A stretch of DNA of 60,872 bases from Conoideocrella luteorostrata (GCA_032433595.1 JASWJB010000269.1:1-60872); one strand, 5' to 3'; positions 19,877 to 32,101 are shown, numbered from the stretch's first letter. Translations and numbers: made by a program. Notes: generated from the letters alone by a model not told the origin.

Positions 19877-22276
19877 GACTTTGGCTCATGCTCTCACAGT
19901 GACGAAGGGGCGTGAAAAACTCAGGGTTCAGGAGGAAAAGTCTGTCGTAGAACGGTCTGAAAACTTCCCGATGTATCTGTTATTGCGGGTTGCACAACGG
20001 GGGGTAGGGGGGGGTGCGCAAGTGATCTGGTTCAAATGCTTCTTGTATAGTATCTGTCTATCTAAGAAGAGGAAAAACAAGGCACGGTGGGAGGCTCGAT
20101 ATCGCAGTATAAATATCGCGGCCGAAAGGTGACCACGTGACTCGCTCCATGCTTCTTGGTGTGCTTGGCGGCAGGATTCCAACAGTTATAGTTACGCATG
20201 TCACCATGTACAACTAGGTCATAAACCCTTCCCTAGAATACGGAGAGGCGTGACAAACTCAGGGTTCAAGAGGAAAAATCTGTCGTAGAACGGTCTGAAA
20301 ACTTCCCGATGCATCTGTTATAGTTACACATGTCACCCTGTACAACTAGGTCATAAACCTTTCCCTAGAATAGGGAGAGGCTCTAGGCATTGTGCTGCCT
20401 GAGTACCCGGGTAACTGCTCAGGTTCCCGATATGAAATACGCCTCACCATGTATGCACTGCATGTACTGCATCCCCGTACCCCATACTAATTAGTACGGA
20501 GTTCCACACAGAAAGCCGAAAACTGGCAACTATGCTGCCTCGTCCCTGCGCGTGCATTCCAGACGGTCTGAGAATTTCCCAATATAGTACACCAGCTTGC
20601 TGTTTCCATTAATATCTGCAACATCAGCAGCGAAGCCGGTGCTGTACCAAGCCAAGAGGAGAAGAAAGCTGGAATCCGGGGACGAAGGAAATAAGGGATG
20701 ATGGGCGAGGGGTAGCCTCACGTTAGCTAACTTGGGCCTTGATCCACGAGACAAGACAAACTTTACACCTGTCATAAATCATGCATAAGGTACGCGCTAG
20801 CTATTCTTGTCGGCCAATCTCATAGAAAATTATGGGTGCGTGTCCACTTTGCAAAAAATCCCCGGTTTGTCAGTATCATCATGTACGTTCGGTGTAAGCT
20901 GCCTGAAACAGGTGTCGGCCCAAAGCAAACACCCACCACGCACGTACACTGGTGTCTGACACACAATCAGTGACGGTAACTTCAATTTCGTAGGAGACTT
21001 CAATTTCGCTCAAATTAATTTATTAACCTCTCGTACGTCGCGAGATCAAATGGTCTGTGAATCAAATGGGAGGAATAAGAGCGCGGTTGCTCATTTAAAT
21101 GTAATAAATAAGCATAATGACACCCGGACAGCGATCCCGTTGAAGACACAATTCAATTCTGTCGGAGCAAGCAATTCAATTTGTGACGATCGTGGCGTGA
21201 GCGTCTCTCAGTGCCCAAGTAAGCGGCAAACACCCTTCTTATAGACGATCCATTTGATCTTAACTGAATTGGTCAAGCCTGAGCCTCGCGTGAGGCGGCA
21301 TCCTCCACAGCAGAGGATCATTTTCGCCCACAGAGTGTGTAGAAGCAAATTCCGCCATTTTCTGATGACCAAGATGGTATTGTGTAAAAAATGCACATAA
21401 CTTAGTGCCTGGACTACAGGCCAAGTTTATTCCTGCTACGGCTACCTTTCTTAGCGTGTAAAGCCTCGTATTAGAGCAGTATATCATAGACAACGAGGCT
21501 AAAGATAACCTTCTGCTCGCGATCTTAACTTTGTGGTGCTGTAAATTACTACGACTACAGAGTGTACTATACGGGACCTACTAGTACTACCCCTACAAGT
21601 ACGCAGCGCGAGCATCGCACATGGCGTCACTATTATAATGTATTTTGTACCGTGCATAATCGCTGATAAAGTTTGCCTCGTTTCGTGCATCAGGGCCTAA
21701 GCTTAGCCCCATTACAGAGGCACAAATCCCAAGCCCACTCTGCACGTTTTGCTGACGATTTCCAGTGCTGTGCTCGGCAACGATCTGTCCCCGCAATTCA
21801 AGCAGCTGTACAGAGTACTCCGTACTCCATACGGTGGTACGGAGCCCCGAGCACTGAACACGGAGTAGTTAGTGTGCTACCTTGGACCACAGAGTGTGAA
21901 GAAGGGCAGAACGGCGCATTCATCACTTGATCATAGATGTTCAGTACGAAGTAGGTATGGAGTATAAGAGGGGCTCCTGCCCCTTAGCTTGATTTAGAAT
22001 AAAGACCATGCTCCGTACATAGTCGCCAAAGTGCCTCCTGTGTTTATCACGCCAATACAAGAGCTTGCTTCCAATTATCCGTTACAACCCAAGCGCCAGA
22101 AGACCGCTTTTTTCTGTTACATATTAAATTGGACGAGTCAAACGACTGTCTATTCGTCCAACTTCGCCCGAATTGCTGTACGGCGATCTTCTGTCACTCG
22201 GAAGGTGTCGCTGCGTCAGCGTGGCTTTGCCCCCAGACTATTTAGCTCGAGACGATCCCCCGGTTAGATCGGCGCA
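19877..22276. other. Region upstream of the protease, with local duplications
   Basis: About 2.4 kb without a clear gene. It includes the protease promoter, tandemly duplicated blocks (19909-20382), and later a cluster of TACTCCGTA/TACGGAG motifs at 20495 and 21815-22015. Frames in the duplicated blocks translate to a repeated YIGKFSDR string that simply mirrors the DNA duplication. Confidence 0.5.
19909..20382. repeat. Interleaved direct repeats (about 75 and 65 bp)
   Basis: Block A, starting GCGTGAAAAACTCAGGGTTC at about 19910-19983, recurs at 20248-20322 with a few substitutions. Block B, starting GTTATAGTTACGCATGTCAC at about 20184-20247, recurs directly after the second A at 20317-20382. 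A shorter piece (CAGACGGTCTGAGAATTTCCC) recurs near 20558. The pattern B-A-B indicates a local tandem duplication. Confidence 0.85.
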
Positions 22277-24179
22277 ATGACCGAACAAATCCCCGCACCA
22301 TGGATGCCAGTGGCGGCTCTCGGTGCCAGGATGAGACAGATACTTTCCTTGGTCAATGAATGTACAAATCTTTTCACTAAGTGCTACGCAAAGCCTCAGT
22401 GTCTCCCTCTCAAAACGCACCAGATGGTGGAGCTGCTGCATGACAAGTTCGAAGGCTGGGTTTCCATGCTCAGGGTACGCGCTAGTTACGACAAGTCACT
22501 TGACAAGAGACTGGAGTATTCCGATGATGTACAGCATCATGTCGTCGAGTTGCTCGAGTTGATACGTCTAAGCCTCGATATTAGTAAGTTTGATACATAC
22601 CCGATTACAACTGATTTTTCTGTTGTTTTTTTGTTTTTGAGAGGGCGAGGGGGACCGTACTGCTCCTGCTGTTGTTGTTGCCGTTGTCGTTGCCGAATTT
22701 CTATGTGTGACGCGTCTCTCATGGACTCATCTCAGTGGTCACAAAATCAGCCGAATTAGACTGGCTATACCCTGTTGGAGAACATTGACCAGCTTTGTTG
22801 TTTTTATAAGTAAAATTTCTAACCCTGATTGTTCAGTCACGGCCAAGCACCTCCAACAGCCTCAGCACGATCGACCTGGCTGGCCGAGTTTGGAATACGT
22901 ATTGAAAATTGAGGTTACTCCTGAGGACGCCGTGGACGTTTTGCGAATCATCATGGAACAGCTCCGAGAACTAGTCTGGAGGATCTACGAAAGTCCAATT
23001 TCAAGTATTAACAGTCGTTACAGAGCTGTTAGAGAGAATCGTGCGGACGAGAAGTACATCGAGATTGCCATGCTGCTTGTCAATTCCCAATACAGCACCG
23101 CGGCTGTATCCCTGCGCTCTAGCCTTGCTCTTTCCATGGAAGACAGGCGTCAGAGACTGCAATATATCAGACGGCACTCTCAATACTTCGCCTCCATGAA
23201 CAACGGAGGCTGGCCTCTCTTGACTGAGTCGCCGCCAATCGGCGGGTCTGAAACCTCCGCCAGCACTTCTGCTGATTCTTTGGGGTCTCATTGGGAACAA
23301 GAGTCTCAACTCAGTGGTGATTCTTCCCCGTCTGTTACTAGTGCACCCAGTTTTGGACCCTGGCAATTTCCGGTTATTCATCGTAAAAGAGGCAATGGAG
23401 GGGCTGTAGTCTCATCTTCAAAGGGAATCACGACTGAGGCGGTGGAGAGTTTGGACAACTATCCAGAGCCCCCGGTGATGGGACTGAACGAGCCATATAC
23501 GAGCTGCCCATTTTGCTTCCAAAGACTCTCTGAGTCAGATCTGACAGATAGCAATTGGCGGTAGGTTGAGAAAACTTCGCTGGGCATGGAGGCGATGTGA
23601 ATGCTGACTAGCAGCAGACAGCATGTAAACAACGACCTCAAACCGTTCGTCTGCATCTCTAAGAAGTGCCTTCAGCCGGTGCAGGCTTTCGAAACATTGG
23701 ACGTTTGGGCCAAACACATGAGGGAGGAACACTCGTCGAACAAGCCCAACGGGCTCAAATGGACACAGCTGATGTTCGTGCCCTGCTTCTGGCAATGTGC
23801 GAGCGGTCATCCGAGGGTGCTATGTAAGTGCGACGCCGAGTTCGATGCCCACCTGACAAGCGAACATGGCCACTGCGATGACGAAGAATTGAGTTTCATC
23901 GTTAATACGGCCATGAGGAGACAAAGAAGAATAGGCGAGCAGATCTGCCCGTTCTGTGACGATGACGTCTCTGAAGAAAACCAACCTGGCTCAGCGGAAG
24001 CTCCTCCGAATCCATCGAATTTAGCGAGCTTCGAACATCCAACCAAGCTGGACAAACATATCGCCGGTCACCTTCTTCATCTGGCATTCGAGAGTGTAAA
24101 GGGTCTTGATGCTGGAGGGGATGACCATACTTCTTCCTTTGAGAGCATTCAAAGTATCGACGGGGAAGAAGCATTGTGA
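22277..24179 (+). CDS. C2H2-type zinc-finger protein of the STAND/NLR-associated family
   Basis: A three-exon model (22277-22583, 22837-23560, 23615-24179) is exactly in frame and encodes 531 aa. The N-terminal 250 residues are helical and resemble the N-terminal regions of fungal signalling proteins. A Ser-rich spacer follows. The C-terminal part has the Cys/His pattern seen in fungal NACHT/ankyrin-linked zinc-finger proteins: CPFC, then FVCISKKCLQPVQAFETLDVWAKHMREEH, then a CKCDAEFDAHLTSEHGH unit and a final ICPFCDDD with DKHIAGHLLHLAF. The role is unknown in most such proteins; they are thought to act in recognition or regulatory pathways of the cytosol or nucleus. Intron 1 (253 nt) is long and contains a TGCTGTTGTTGTTGCC-type repeat. 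It stands alone, with no NACHT or NB-ARC domain attached. Confidence 0.75.
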
Positions 24180-24628
24180 ATTCGACGAAGCTACGATTAG
24201 CTTTTTTCAGGGCCCCAAACAGTTGTAATTATGCTGCAAATTGCTAGGCTGGATTCTATCAAGCGAGCAGATTGCCGACTAACGAGAGGGAGCCATCATT
24301 GAGACTCCGGGTAACGCTAGACAAACGACACTATCGCGAACTGCTATGTAGGGGTAGTAGATGGAGGCAGTGGAATTGCTCCTTGGCAATGGGGCTAACA
24401 CGAACCAACATAGCAATAACGAATAGGTACCGCTGGAATGTGTACTTGAGAAAAGGAAATGGTGGACCAATAGAGCCGCTTGATATGAAGGGGAGAATCG
24501 GGAAAGTGTTGGTGTGCAGCGGCAAAGGAGAATACAGACCTACCAAATCATAAAGAGAAAACCTTTCACAACAAGAGGTGCTTAGCTACCTGATATCGTG
24601 GATATTTGAAAGGCACAAAAAAATGAAG

Positions 24629-24670
24629 GGGGAGCGGGAGGGGGAGCGGGAGCGGGAGCGGGAGCTGGAG
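24629..24670. repeat. GGGAGC-type purine microsatellite
   Basis: An imperfect (GGGAGC)n array, about seven units, with all purines on the plus strand apart from the periodic C. No function is implied. Confidence 0.85.
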
Positions 24671-24977
24671 TTAATATGATTTTCTTGCTTACCACAGTGC
24701 TGCATTATGCTGTTCATTCTTTGTTCCACATTGTGCTGTTTCATTCTGCAGATTTGACATGAACTCTGTTCACGGCACGGCCATGACTCACACCGCGCTC
24801 TATGGCGTAGATGCATCACAGTGAATGTCGAACTGATAGTTAATATTCACTGGCAAGGTATAGCCGGCATCTAATGCAGTATAGGTATGAATTGGGGCAA
24901 TTCTATAGGCAACGGAGATGAATGCTGGCTTCCTATAATCATCTGTCTATATATAACGCTCTTATCTTAGTCCTTGT

Positions 24978-25013
24978 ACGCTAAGCCGCACGCTAAGCCG
25001 CACGCTAAGCTGT
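24978..25013. repeat. Three 12-bp tandem repeats
   Basis: ACGCTAAGCCGC occurs three times in a row, the last copy with two changes. Confidence 0.85.
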
Positions 25014-26163
25014 GCGCCAAACTGCTCTATCTGTACCGTGGCTGTACGGGGCACTGCGTACGCTGGACTGCACTCCACGCCGAACTACAGTACCCCCACT
25101 GCCCCAGCAGTAATTCCAAGCCTCCCACCCTGCGCAGTACTAGTACGCGATTTCGATTTTCACAGCTCGAAATGGTTGGAGCCCACTAAGTTCTGTGTTA
25201 ATCACTGCGCATACGTCGCTAAATCGCACACGAAGGTGCCCATGAAACTGCACACGGACTTGTCCACGCGTCCTGGCAGATTAATCGAGACATCCGGGGC
25301 AGCGGCAGAGTTGCCCGATGTCTCGCTTAATTCGTCGGCATTATGTGCTTATGTCGGCGGTGTCATTAGGAGTTGTCTTTTCAATCTTAACATGGCTGCT
25401 TGTAGAGTATTTGTTTGCCTGTCGTCATGTCGTAGGGCGGCGGAGGTGGTTCCCCTGTCGAGTACTCCGGACAGTTGCGATTAAAAGATGCTCAGCTCAT
25501 CTCTTTCTTCCCACTATCGCCATCCCCCAGCCAGCTGCACCCTCCATTTTGGCGTACAGTCATAACCGAGCCCCCTTGCCACTCGACTCAGGAGCGCCGC
25601 GCAAAATCCACCATTTCGTCGCCGGCGGTAGATAGATAAATTAAATAATTATAGCGGCTGGTGGGCGGCCCCATCTGAGGAGCTCAGCCCAACAGGTGGA
25701 GGTGAGAGAGAGTGGACAGACCCTCATTACGGCATGATGTACGGAGTATGTTTTACGGATCTCCCGACCGACGACGATCTCGTCCGTAGCAAGACGTCGT
25801 CTGTTTCGTACCGCGGCTTTTATAATAACTCTGGCTGCCTAGCAAAGTTGATGTCCTCAAGTTCGACTAATAGCGAGGCATAATTCAATCTCTCCGCCGC
25901 GTCTAGCTTTGTATTGCCGGCTGGATAACCAGCTCTACCTACCAAGCTAATGAAGTGTTGCCTCGGCGGGCTTTCCGGCACACCAAATTGCTCGGTAACC
26001 GCTGCAACGTAGATGCCATGACCATTATCAAGATATTACATCGTCTCATAAAATTGTGCCTCAATACTCGATTTTGTAGTTTGGCACGCTCGTCGCATCT
26101 ATTTTCGCGGCGACCCATCGAGGATTCGATCAGCGAACAGGGCGTAGTCTGTGACGGCCGCGG

Positions 26164-28341
26164 ATGACTCACTTAACTAACCTGCTGCCCCCCGCGCGCG
26201 GAGGAGCCGTCTTATGGCTGACTCTTCCCACCCCTACTTGCCGCCAAACACCAAAATTGTTGTCATTCCCAAGGAATATGCCGAGCCCTGTTACTTTGAC
26301 GGGGGAGGCGTTCAGCCGAGCCCAATTTGAGTCGCTGCTGAAACGGCGATTTTTCTTTACGGAATCCTTCGAAATCTACAGAACCGCACCAAACTTCAAG
26401 GGAGACAACAGGGGCCTGTACGACTATGGGCCACCTGGGTGTGGCTTGCTGGCAAACATCGTCAATGAGTGGCGAAGGCACTTCGTCATCGAAGAGAACA
26501 TGCTTGAAGTCGACTGCACTGCTATTACGCCAGAGGCAGTCTTGAAAACCAGCGGCCATGTCGATAGATTTGCAGATTGGATGTGTAAAGATCCTGTGAA
26601 GGGCGAGCATCTACGCGCTGATCACCTCGTTGAGACTGTACTGGAAACAAGACTAGCAAATAGCAGATTGGCTGTCGGTGATGGCAAGAGCAAGTTGGAT
26701 AGATTAGACGTTGCCACGGTCCAGCGGTACGAAGATATTCTTGCCAAAGTAAGACCAACACTACCAAATGGTACCACATGACATGCCGCATCTAACGTGA
26801 TGCGCTAGATCGATAACTACGATGGCCCTGAGCTCGGGAAGCTTATCCGGGAGCTGGATATCAGGAACCCCAATGGCAATGGTGTGGTCGAGGAGCCAGT
26901 TGCGTTCAATCTCATGTTCAAGTCCACCATCGGCCCGAGCTCAGCTTCCCCCGTGTACTTCAGGCCCGAGACGGCTCAGGGTCAATTTTTGAACTTCCGA
27001 AAGCTCTTGGACTACTGCCAGGGATCAATGCCCTTCGCGTCCGCTTGCATCGGCAAGTCGTACCGCAATGAAATCTCCCCGCGATCAGGCCTGCTTCGAG
27101 TCCGGGAATTCCTCATGGCAGAGATTGAACACTTTGTCGACCCGGAGAGCAACAAAAGCCACGAGCGCTTCGGCGAGGTAGCTGAAATGGAACTGCCCTT
27201 GCTAGATAGGAAAACGCAACTTTCTGGGAAAACAGCCATCACGCCCATGCGGATTGGCAAGGCCGTCGAGACGAAGTTGGTGGACAACGAAACTCTCGGC
27301 TACTTCCTCGCGCGGGTATATTTATTCCTGCTAAAGATAGGCGTGGATGCAAAAAAGCTGCGATTTCGACAGCATCTCGATAACGAGATGGCTCACTACG
27401 CGTGCGACTGCTGGGATGCTGAGCTCCTCACTAGCTATGGCTGGATTGAGTGTGTTGGATGTGCCGACCGGAGCGCATACGACCTGACTGTTCACTCTCG
27501 GGAGACCGGAGCCCCACTAACAGTCAAAGAAGCCCGCGCTACGCCCCTAGAGATCACAGAGTGGACGGCAACACTGGAAAAGAAGCTTGTAGGACCCCGA
27601 TTCAAGAAGGATGCCAAGATCATTGAGCAAGCAGTTGGCCAATTAGGTCAAGATGATCTCGCAAGACTGGCTGCCGAGCTGGCTAAAAACGCCGTCATCA
27701 CAATCTCCACAGACAAGCTCGCCAATGGCGCAAACTCCGCAGAGCTTTCGTCCGACATCTGCTCCATTAAACAGGTCACTCGCGTGGAGAATACGCGCGA
27801 GTACACTCCGAACGTTATTGAGCCGTCCTTCGGTATCGGCCGAATACTTTACAGCGTCCTGGAACATGTGTATTGGTGCAGGCCGCAGGACGCCGCTCGG
27901 GAGGTACGCATAACGAAACCTAACAATCGTTTTCCCTGCTAATCCTCGTCTTAGGTTCTCTCTTTGCCTATCCTCGTGGCGCCTACGAAAGTCTTGCTCG
28001 TGCCCCTCTCAAATCACGCTGGCTTCAAGCCTGCCGTAAAATCGCTTGCTGCTCGGCTTAGGGCTTTGGGTATTGCCAACATTGTAGACTCGTCAAGCGT
28101 TTCTATTGGCAAGAGATACGCAAGAAATGATGAGCTCGGCACACCACTCGGAATCACGGTGGATTTCGACACTCTAAAAGACGGCACTATAACGCTACGA
28201 GAGCGTGACTCTACAGTCCAAGTACGGGCGTCCGAAGACGATATCATGGACGCGACCAGGAACCTCCTTTCCGGAATGGAAACTTGGAAGCAAGTGTCTG
28301 AGAGGCTGCCAGCATTCACTAGGCAGAGTGTAGACGAGTAA
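26164..28341 (+). CDS. GRS1: Glycyl-tRNA synthetase (class II)
   Basis: Three exons (to 26748, 26809-27903, 27955-28341) join cleanly. From the ATG at 26278 the product is 650 aa, matching eukaryotic alpha2-type GlyRS, which charges tRNA-Gly with glycine. Class II motifs are visible: KGDNRGLYDYGPPG near the N-terminus, motif 2 around RNEISPRSGLLRVREFLMAE, and motif 3 in NVIEPSFGIGRILYSV. The C-terminal anticodon-binding domain starts at APTKVLLVPLSN. An in-frame ATG at 26164 would add 38 residues rich in Leu, Thr, Pro and Arg, a possible mitochondrial presequence. One gene usually serves cytosol and mitochondria in fungi, so alternative starts are plausible. Compared with other fungal GlyRS proteins I remember, the region after the catalytic N-terminus is shortened and many otherwise invariant positions vary, so a second, divergent copy cannot be excluded. 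Confidence 0.92.
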
Positions 28342-29328
28342 TTCATACGCCCGGTTCCGTCCATCTCCCACATTCCGGTAAGCATACTGATACGTACCGC
28401 GAATCCATATTGTCTTTTTTCGCGCTTATTTTCCGTCGTGACTTTGAGCAATCTACTCGCCGCCTAGGCTTACACCCAGTTTGCCAGTGTGATGTAGCAG
28501 TTTGCAAAAAAAGGGGGGCTGCTAAAACCTCGACGATTGTGCTCGGTGTGCAATGGTCGAAGTACCTCGTCATAGTATGCTCCAGTTGGCTTAACATCCC
28601 TATGGACACATGTCGGCGGGCTTACCTGGATCTAGGGAGTAGCTAACACCTTTTCACCCAGTGAGTGACGCTTGACAGTCAACTGTGTGGGTAGATTGTG
28701 AACATTAGAGTGGCAATGTCCTGATTCGGAAAGTGGCTAATGGCCCCTGGAGCCGTCCTTCGCTAGGCGGGCGTTTTTATTGGAGGTGGCCTTGCGGGCG
28801 GCGTTCCGCCAAGATACCCGGCTATAAATAAATTCCAATGAAGTCTGGCAGGACACTCTATGCCCCGCAGGCAGAGAGACAGTGCCTTAGCCCCAGATGT
28901 TGTCGGAAAAGCGAAATCTCACCCCAAGCACACATGAAAACAAATATAGCTAGGGCACGTACTTTGTATAAGAAGACCAAAACATAAATTAAATTAAATT
29001 AAATTAAATTAAATTAAAATAAAAACAGGATAACAACCAGCAAAAGCGCCCGGCGCACAACCACAGCCGAAGCGTAGGCTCCCATCCTCATTGGCAACTA
29101 GTTAGCGGTGGTGGGCTGACAGGCATGCGGCCCGCATGGGCCCATATCTTTAAACGAGCGGACGACTGAAAAGCCCAGTCATGCCCCCCACTGGTAGCAA
29201 CGGCGTGGCGAAATGCTTCACATCGCCAGCGCGTTGAATATATAACCACAAAACACCAGCCAGAGAAAGAGAAATGATGCGCCCGCGGCTCCTTGCAAGT
29301 GGCCCCATCGTCGCAGCTCTGGTCATCA
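28342..29328. other. Intergenic region with an AAATT repeat
   Basis: Nearly 1 kb between GlyRS and the Zn2Cys6 gene. It contains a pentanucleotide microsatellite at 28986-29015. Antisense frames overlapping the start of the next gene are shadows. Confidence 0.55.
28986..29015. repeat. (AAATT)6 microsatellite
   Basis: Six perfect AAATT units about 310 bp upstream of the Zn2Cys6 regulator start codon. Confidence 0.95.
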
Positions 29329-31014
29329 ATGGATGCAACGCCAGCCAGAGACATTGCCGTAAAGCCGCGGCAACGAAAATGGCGCACTAAAACCAGGACC
29401 GGCTGCATGACCTGTCGGTACATACTCACCTCCAAAACCCCTTGCCCGTCACTGTCAATAAACGTCCGTGCTAACGATGGCGATTCCTTCCGTAGCGTGC
29501 GTCGCGTCAAATGTGACGAGCTCAAGCCTTGGTGCCGCAAATGCACATCAACCGGCCGGAAATGCGACGGTTATACTCAGCTGTCCTCGGGATGGACGGC
29601 TCCGTTTCTCGACCAGCAGCTTCAATACCCCGTCGCGCCTAGCAATGTTGTAGCCAACGTCTGGGATCTTCAAGCATTCCACCTCTTCCGGTCCGAGGTC
29701 GTGAACGCCATGGCCGGCCCATCCGATGAGAAGTTCTGGTCCGTTGATGTCTTGCAAGGCGCGCACACCTATCCCGCAATATGGCATGCTTGTCTTGCCT
29801 TCACCTCCGTGCACCAAACCTACACGGACGACGCAAGGCAACTGCAGAGCAAATGGCTCGGTCATCGCGAGCGAACGTTCACTCTGAGACACTATAACAA
29901 CTCGTTGAAACACCTGATGAGCATCTCAAGTCGAAATGGTCCCAGCTACTCAGACAAGGAGTGCCTGCTTCTGGCCTGCGTGCTGTACACGGGCTTTTGT
30001 AGCCTGGCCGGGAATTTTCAAGAAGCCCTGAATCATGCTTGCCATGGCCTGAAGCTGTTCTACGAATGGGAGTTCTGGGATGGAGCAAGAGCGGATGCGG
30101 CATCTGCCCAGCCGTCGGTGTTTTCTGCGGATGCTCTGGTTGCATTGATCAATCGCCTCGATACCCAGCTGACAGCTTTGCTATGCGCCTCGGAGCGGCC
30201 GGCATGGCAGAAAAAAAACATTTCGCTGAGCCCATCCGTCGCCCCATTCTCGTCGATCCGGAAGGCTCGTTTCGAATTTGACGCGCTAATGGACGGTCTG
30301 CTAGAGGTCATGCAGTTTAATGGGTTTGCATCCAACTCCACGCAACCGCAGCCGCAGCCGTTCCCCGAGGCTCGATATGCCTACCACCAGGCCTTTGGCT
30401 TGTGGAAAACCAGATTTAATCAGCTAACGCAGTCGCTGCAGCCGCAGCCGCAGTCACGTCACGAGGAGTGCATCCTGACGCTGCAAATTCGCATTGCTAC
30501 CGTGGAAATAGCGCTTGAGGTTGATTTTGTCCAACGGGAGCTCTGTTGGGACCAGTTCGTGCCCCGGTTCCAGCACATTGTTGATCTTTCAACAAAGCTA
30601 CTGGAAACGTATCAAGCGCCAAAGACGGACGGGGTCTTGTCGTATTTTTCTTTTGAGCCTGCAGTCTGCGAGCCACTATACTTTGTTGCCTCTGTCTGCA
30701 GGTCTCATTCTGTGCGTCGCGAGGCCATCTCTCTTCTCAATCGCTGGCCACGACGGGAAGGTATATGGGATGCCGCATTTGCAGCTCAAGTATGCACTGC
30801 AAAAATGAACTTGGAGGAGGGAGCGCTCAGTGGGCATTGCACTCTTGCTGCCAGCTGTCAATGCTTCCCGGGAGTTCAGATTTGTCAAGGGCACAGGGTG
30901 TTGAACACGCAATTACAATGGTCTGCAGAAGAGGCCACCAAAGTCACCCTTCGTACCGTCAATGACTTCAGACAGGGCTCCAAAGGGACAACGCTCCCGA
31001 TTTTGTGGGTATAG
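29329..31014 (+). CDS. Zn(II)2Cys6 transcription factor
   Basis: Two exons (29329-29417 and 29496-31014) give a 535-aa regulator. The intron splits the zinc cluster; after splicing it reads TGCMTCRVRRVKCDE and continues to CRKCTSTGRKCDGY, with cysteines at about 26, 29, 36, 43, 46 and 53, the canonical spacing. A basic stretch (RQRKWRTKTR) precedes it. The remainder fits the fungal-specific middle region, with Gln/Pro tracts (QPQPQP) in the second half. The protein should act in the nucleus as a DNA-binding regulator. Its targets are unknown, and the neighbours (GlyRS and a cation transporter) give no clear pathway. The start chosen is the ATG following the AT-rich leader; frames open further upstream lack protein character. 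Confidence 0.85.
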   Translation: MDATPARDIAVKPRQRKWRTKTRTGCMTCRYILTSKTPCPSLSINVRANDGDSFRSVRRVKCDELKPWCRKCTSTGRKCDGYTQLSSGWTAPFLDQQLQYPVAPSNVVANVWDLQAFHLFRSEVVNAMAGPSDEKFWSVDVLQGAHTYPAIWHACLAFTSVHQTYTDDARQLQSKWLGHRERTFTLRHYNNSLKHLMSISSRNGPSYSDKECLLLACVLYTGFCSLAGNFQEALNHACHGLKLFYEWEFWDGARADAASAQPSVFSADALVALINRLDTQLTALLCASERPAWQKKNISLSPSVAPFSSIRKARFEFDALMDGLLEVMQFNGFASNSTQPQPQPFPEARYAYHQAFGLWKTRFNQLTQSLQPQPQSRHEECILTLQIRIATVEIALEVDFVQRELCWDQFVPRFQHIVDLSTKLLETYQAPKTDGVLSYFSFEPAVCEPLYFVASVCRSHSVRREAISLLNRWPRREGIWDAAFAAQVCTAKMNLEEGALSGHCTLAASCQCFPGVQICQGHRVLNTQLQWSAEEATKVTLRTVNDFRQGSKGTTLPILWV

Positions 31015-32101
31015 AGATATGGCTGCCGCTCTGGATAGCGTCATGTCATGTCATGTCCAGTTCGTGCTGTAAAGAGTATCTACCTCGCAGGATCGAGGAA
31101 ACCATGTTCAAGGCTTTGTCTAAAACTCCGAATAATGTACGACGTACGGAGTAGTTACTGTTTCGTTACAGCCAACGCCACCCCCGCTATTGTCAGCCCC
31201 AGATGTTAGCGCGACTTTGGTTGCTGTACCGCAGGTCACGCATAAAACGACATGCTCAGCGGTAACAGTTAGAACGGGGCCTACTTCGCATATCTCGCGG
31301 GGGAACACAAGAAAATGAACATCACACACGATATATACGCGTCTAATATACCAAGATTATATCCTCGTTTACATGACAGCTGTGCACTCTCCCACCGACT
31401 AATTTTAGCAAGGGCAGCTGGATCGGGTTTTTATGGTGACTTTCATCCCCGTCGAACTTAGAGTTGGCTTACACACCTTGTCAGATGCCGACTACACTCT
31501 GCTGTAAATACTTGATTGGATGTGCGACTAAATAAATAATATATAATTCCAGGGTAGAGATTTCTACAGGCTGCTGTCGAGCCACGACAGTACCTACCCA
31601 TGTACATCGTAAGTCCCTTCGTCGTAGGGTAGGCATGGGAGGACAAATTGTGGAAGGATGACCATACGGAGTACTCCGTACTCATTAAGTCGATCGAACC
31701 CAGAAGCACCCTGCAACAACTGATGAAATAACTAGACATCTTCAATCTTGGATCTTGGATGGGACAGGTCTTTGTATGTCTTAGACTTTCCTTGGTCGTT
31801 CCCGCCTGTGTTTTTCTTTGTTCAACAAAGTCCTGGCACATTGGCACGTCACAATCCAACCTGTCGCCTGTATGCACCCCGGACAGTGAGCTAATAGCGG
31901 GTACCCCCTGTGTCACTTTGCCGATCCGTACGATCAATCCTTGGCATTCTACGTCACTTACATCATGATGCCGAACTACCCGTTATACGTCACATCCCCG
32001 TGCGACACCTAACAAAACCCAGCCCGAAATCTCATTCCATAGTAGTTACCAGACTTTTCTCCTCCCACGCAACAATCTACCCTCAATTCACCTCAAAAGC
32101 C
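31015..32101. other. Intergenic region with palindromic TACGGAGTA motifs
   Basis: About 1.1 kb between the Zn2Cys6 gene and the cation transporter. It includes an ATGTC repeat near 31042, a TACGGAGTA near 31143 and the perfect 16-bp palindrome at 31665-31680. The final stretch is a CA/CT-rich leader for the transporter gene. Confidence 0.55.
31665..31680. repeat. Perfect 16-bp palindrome TACGGAGTACTCCGTA
   Basis: A fully self-complementary 16-mer built from two inverted copies of the recurrent window motif TACGGAGTA. Confidence 0.9.

Larger units (their letters stand above)
24180..26163. other. Intergenic region with simple repeats
   Basis: About 2 kb. It holds a GGGAGC-type purine repeat (24629-24670) and a 12-bp repeat (24978-25013), with one TACGGAGTA at about 25737. 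No gene is supported. The last few hundred bases should contain the glycyl-tRNA synthetase promoter. Confidence 0.5.

Noticed and set aside
31690..31710. GATCGAACCC-type strings considered as tRNA T-arms (also near 6110 and 46866)
   Set aside because: No matching acceptor stem, D-arm or anticodon arm at the required spacing.
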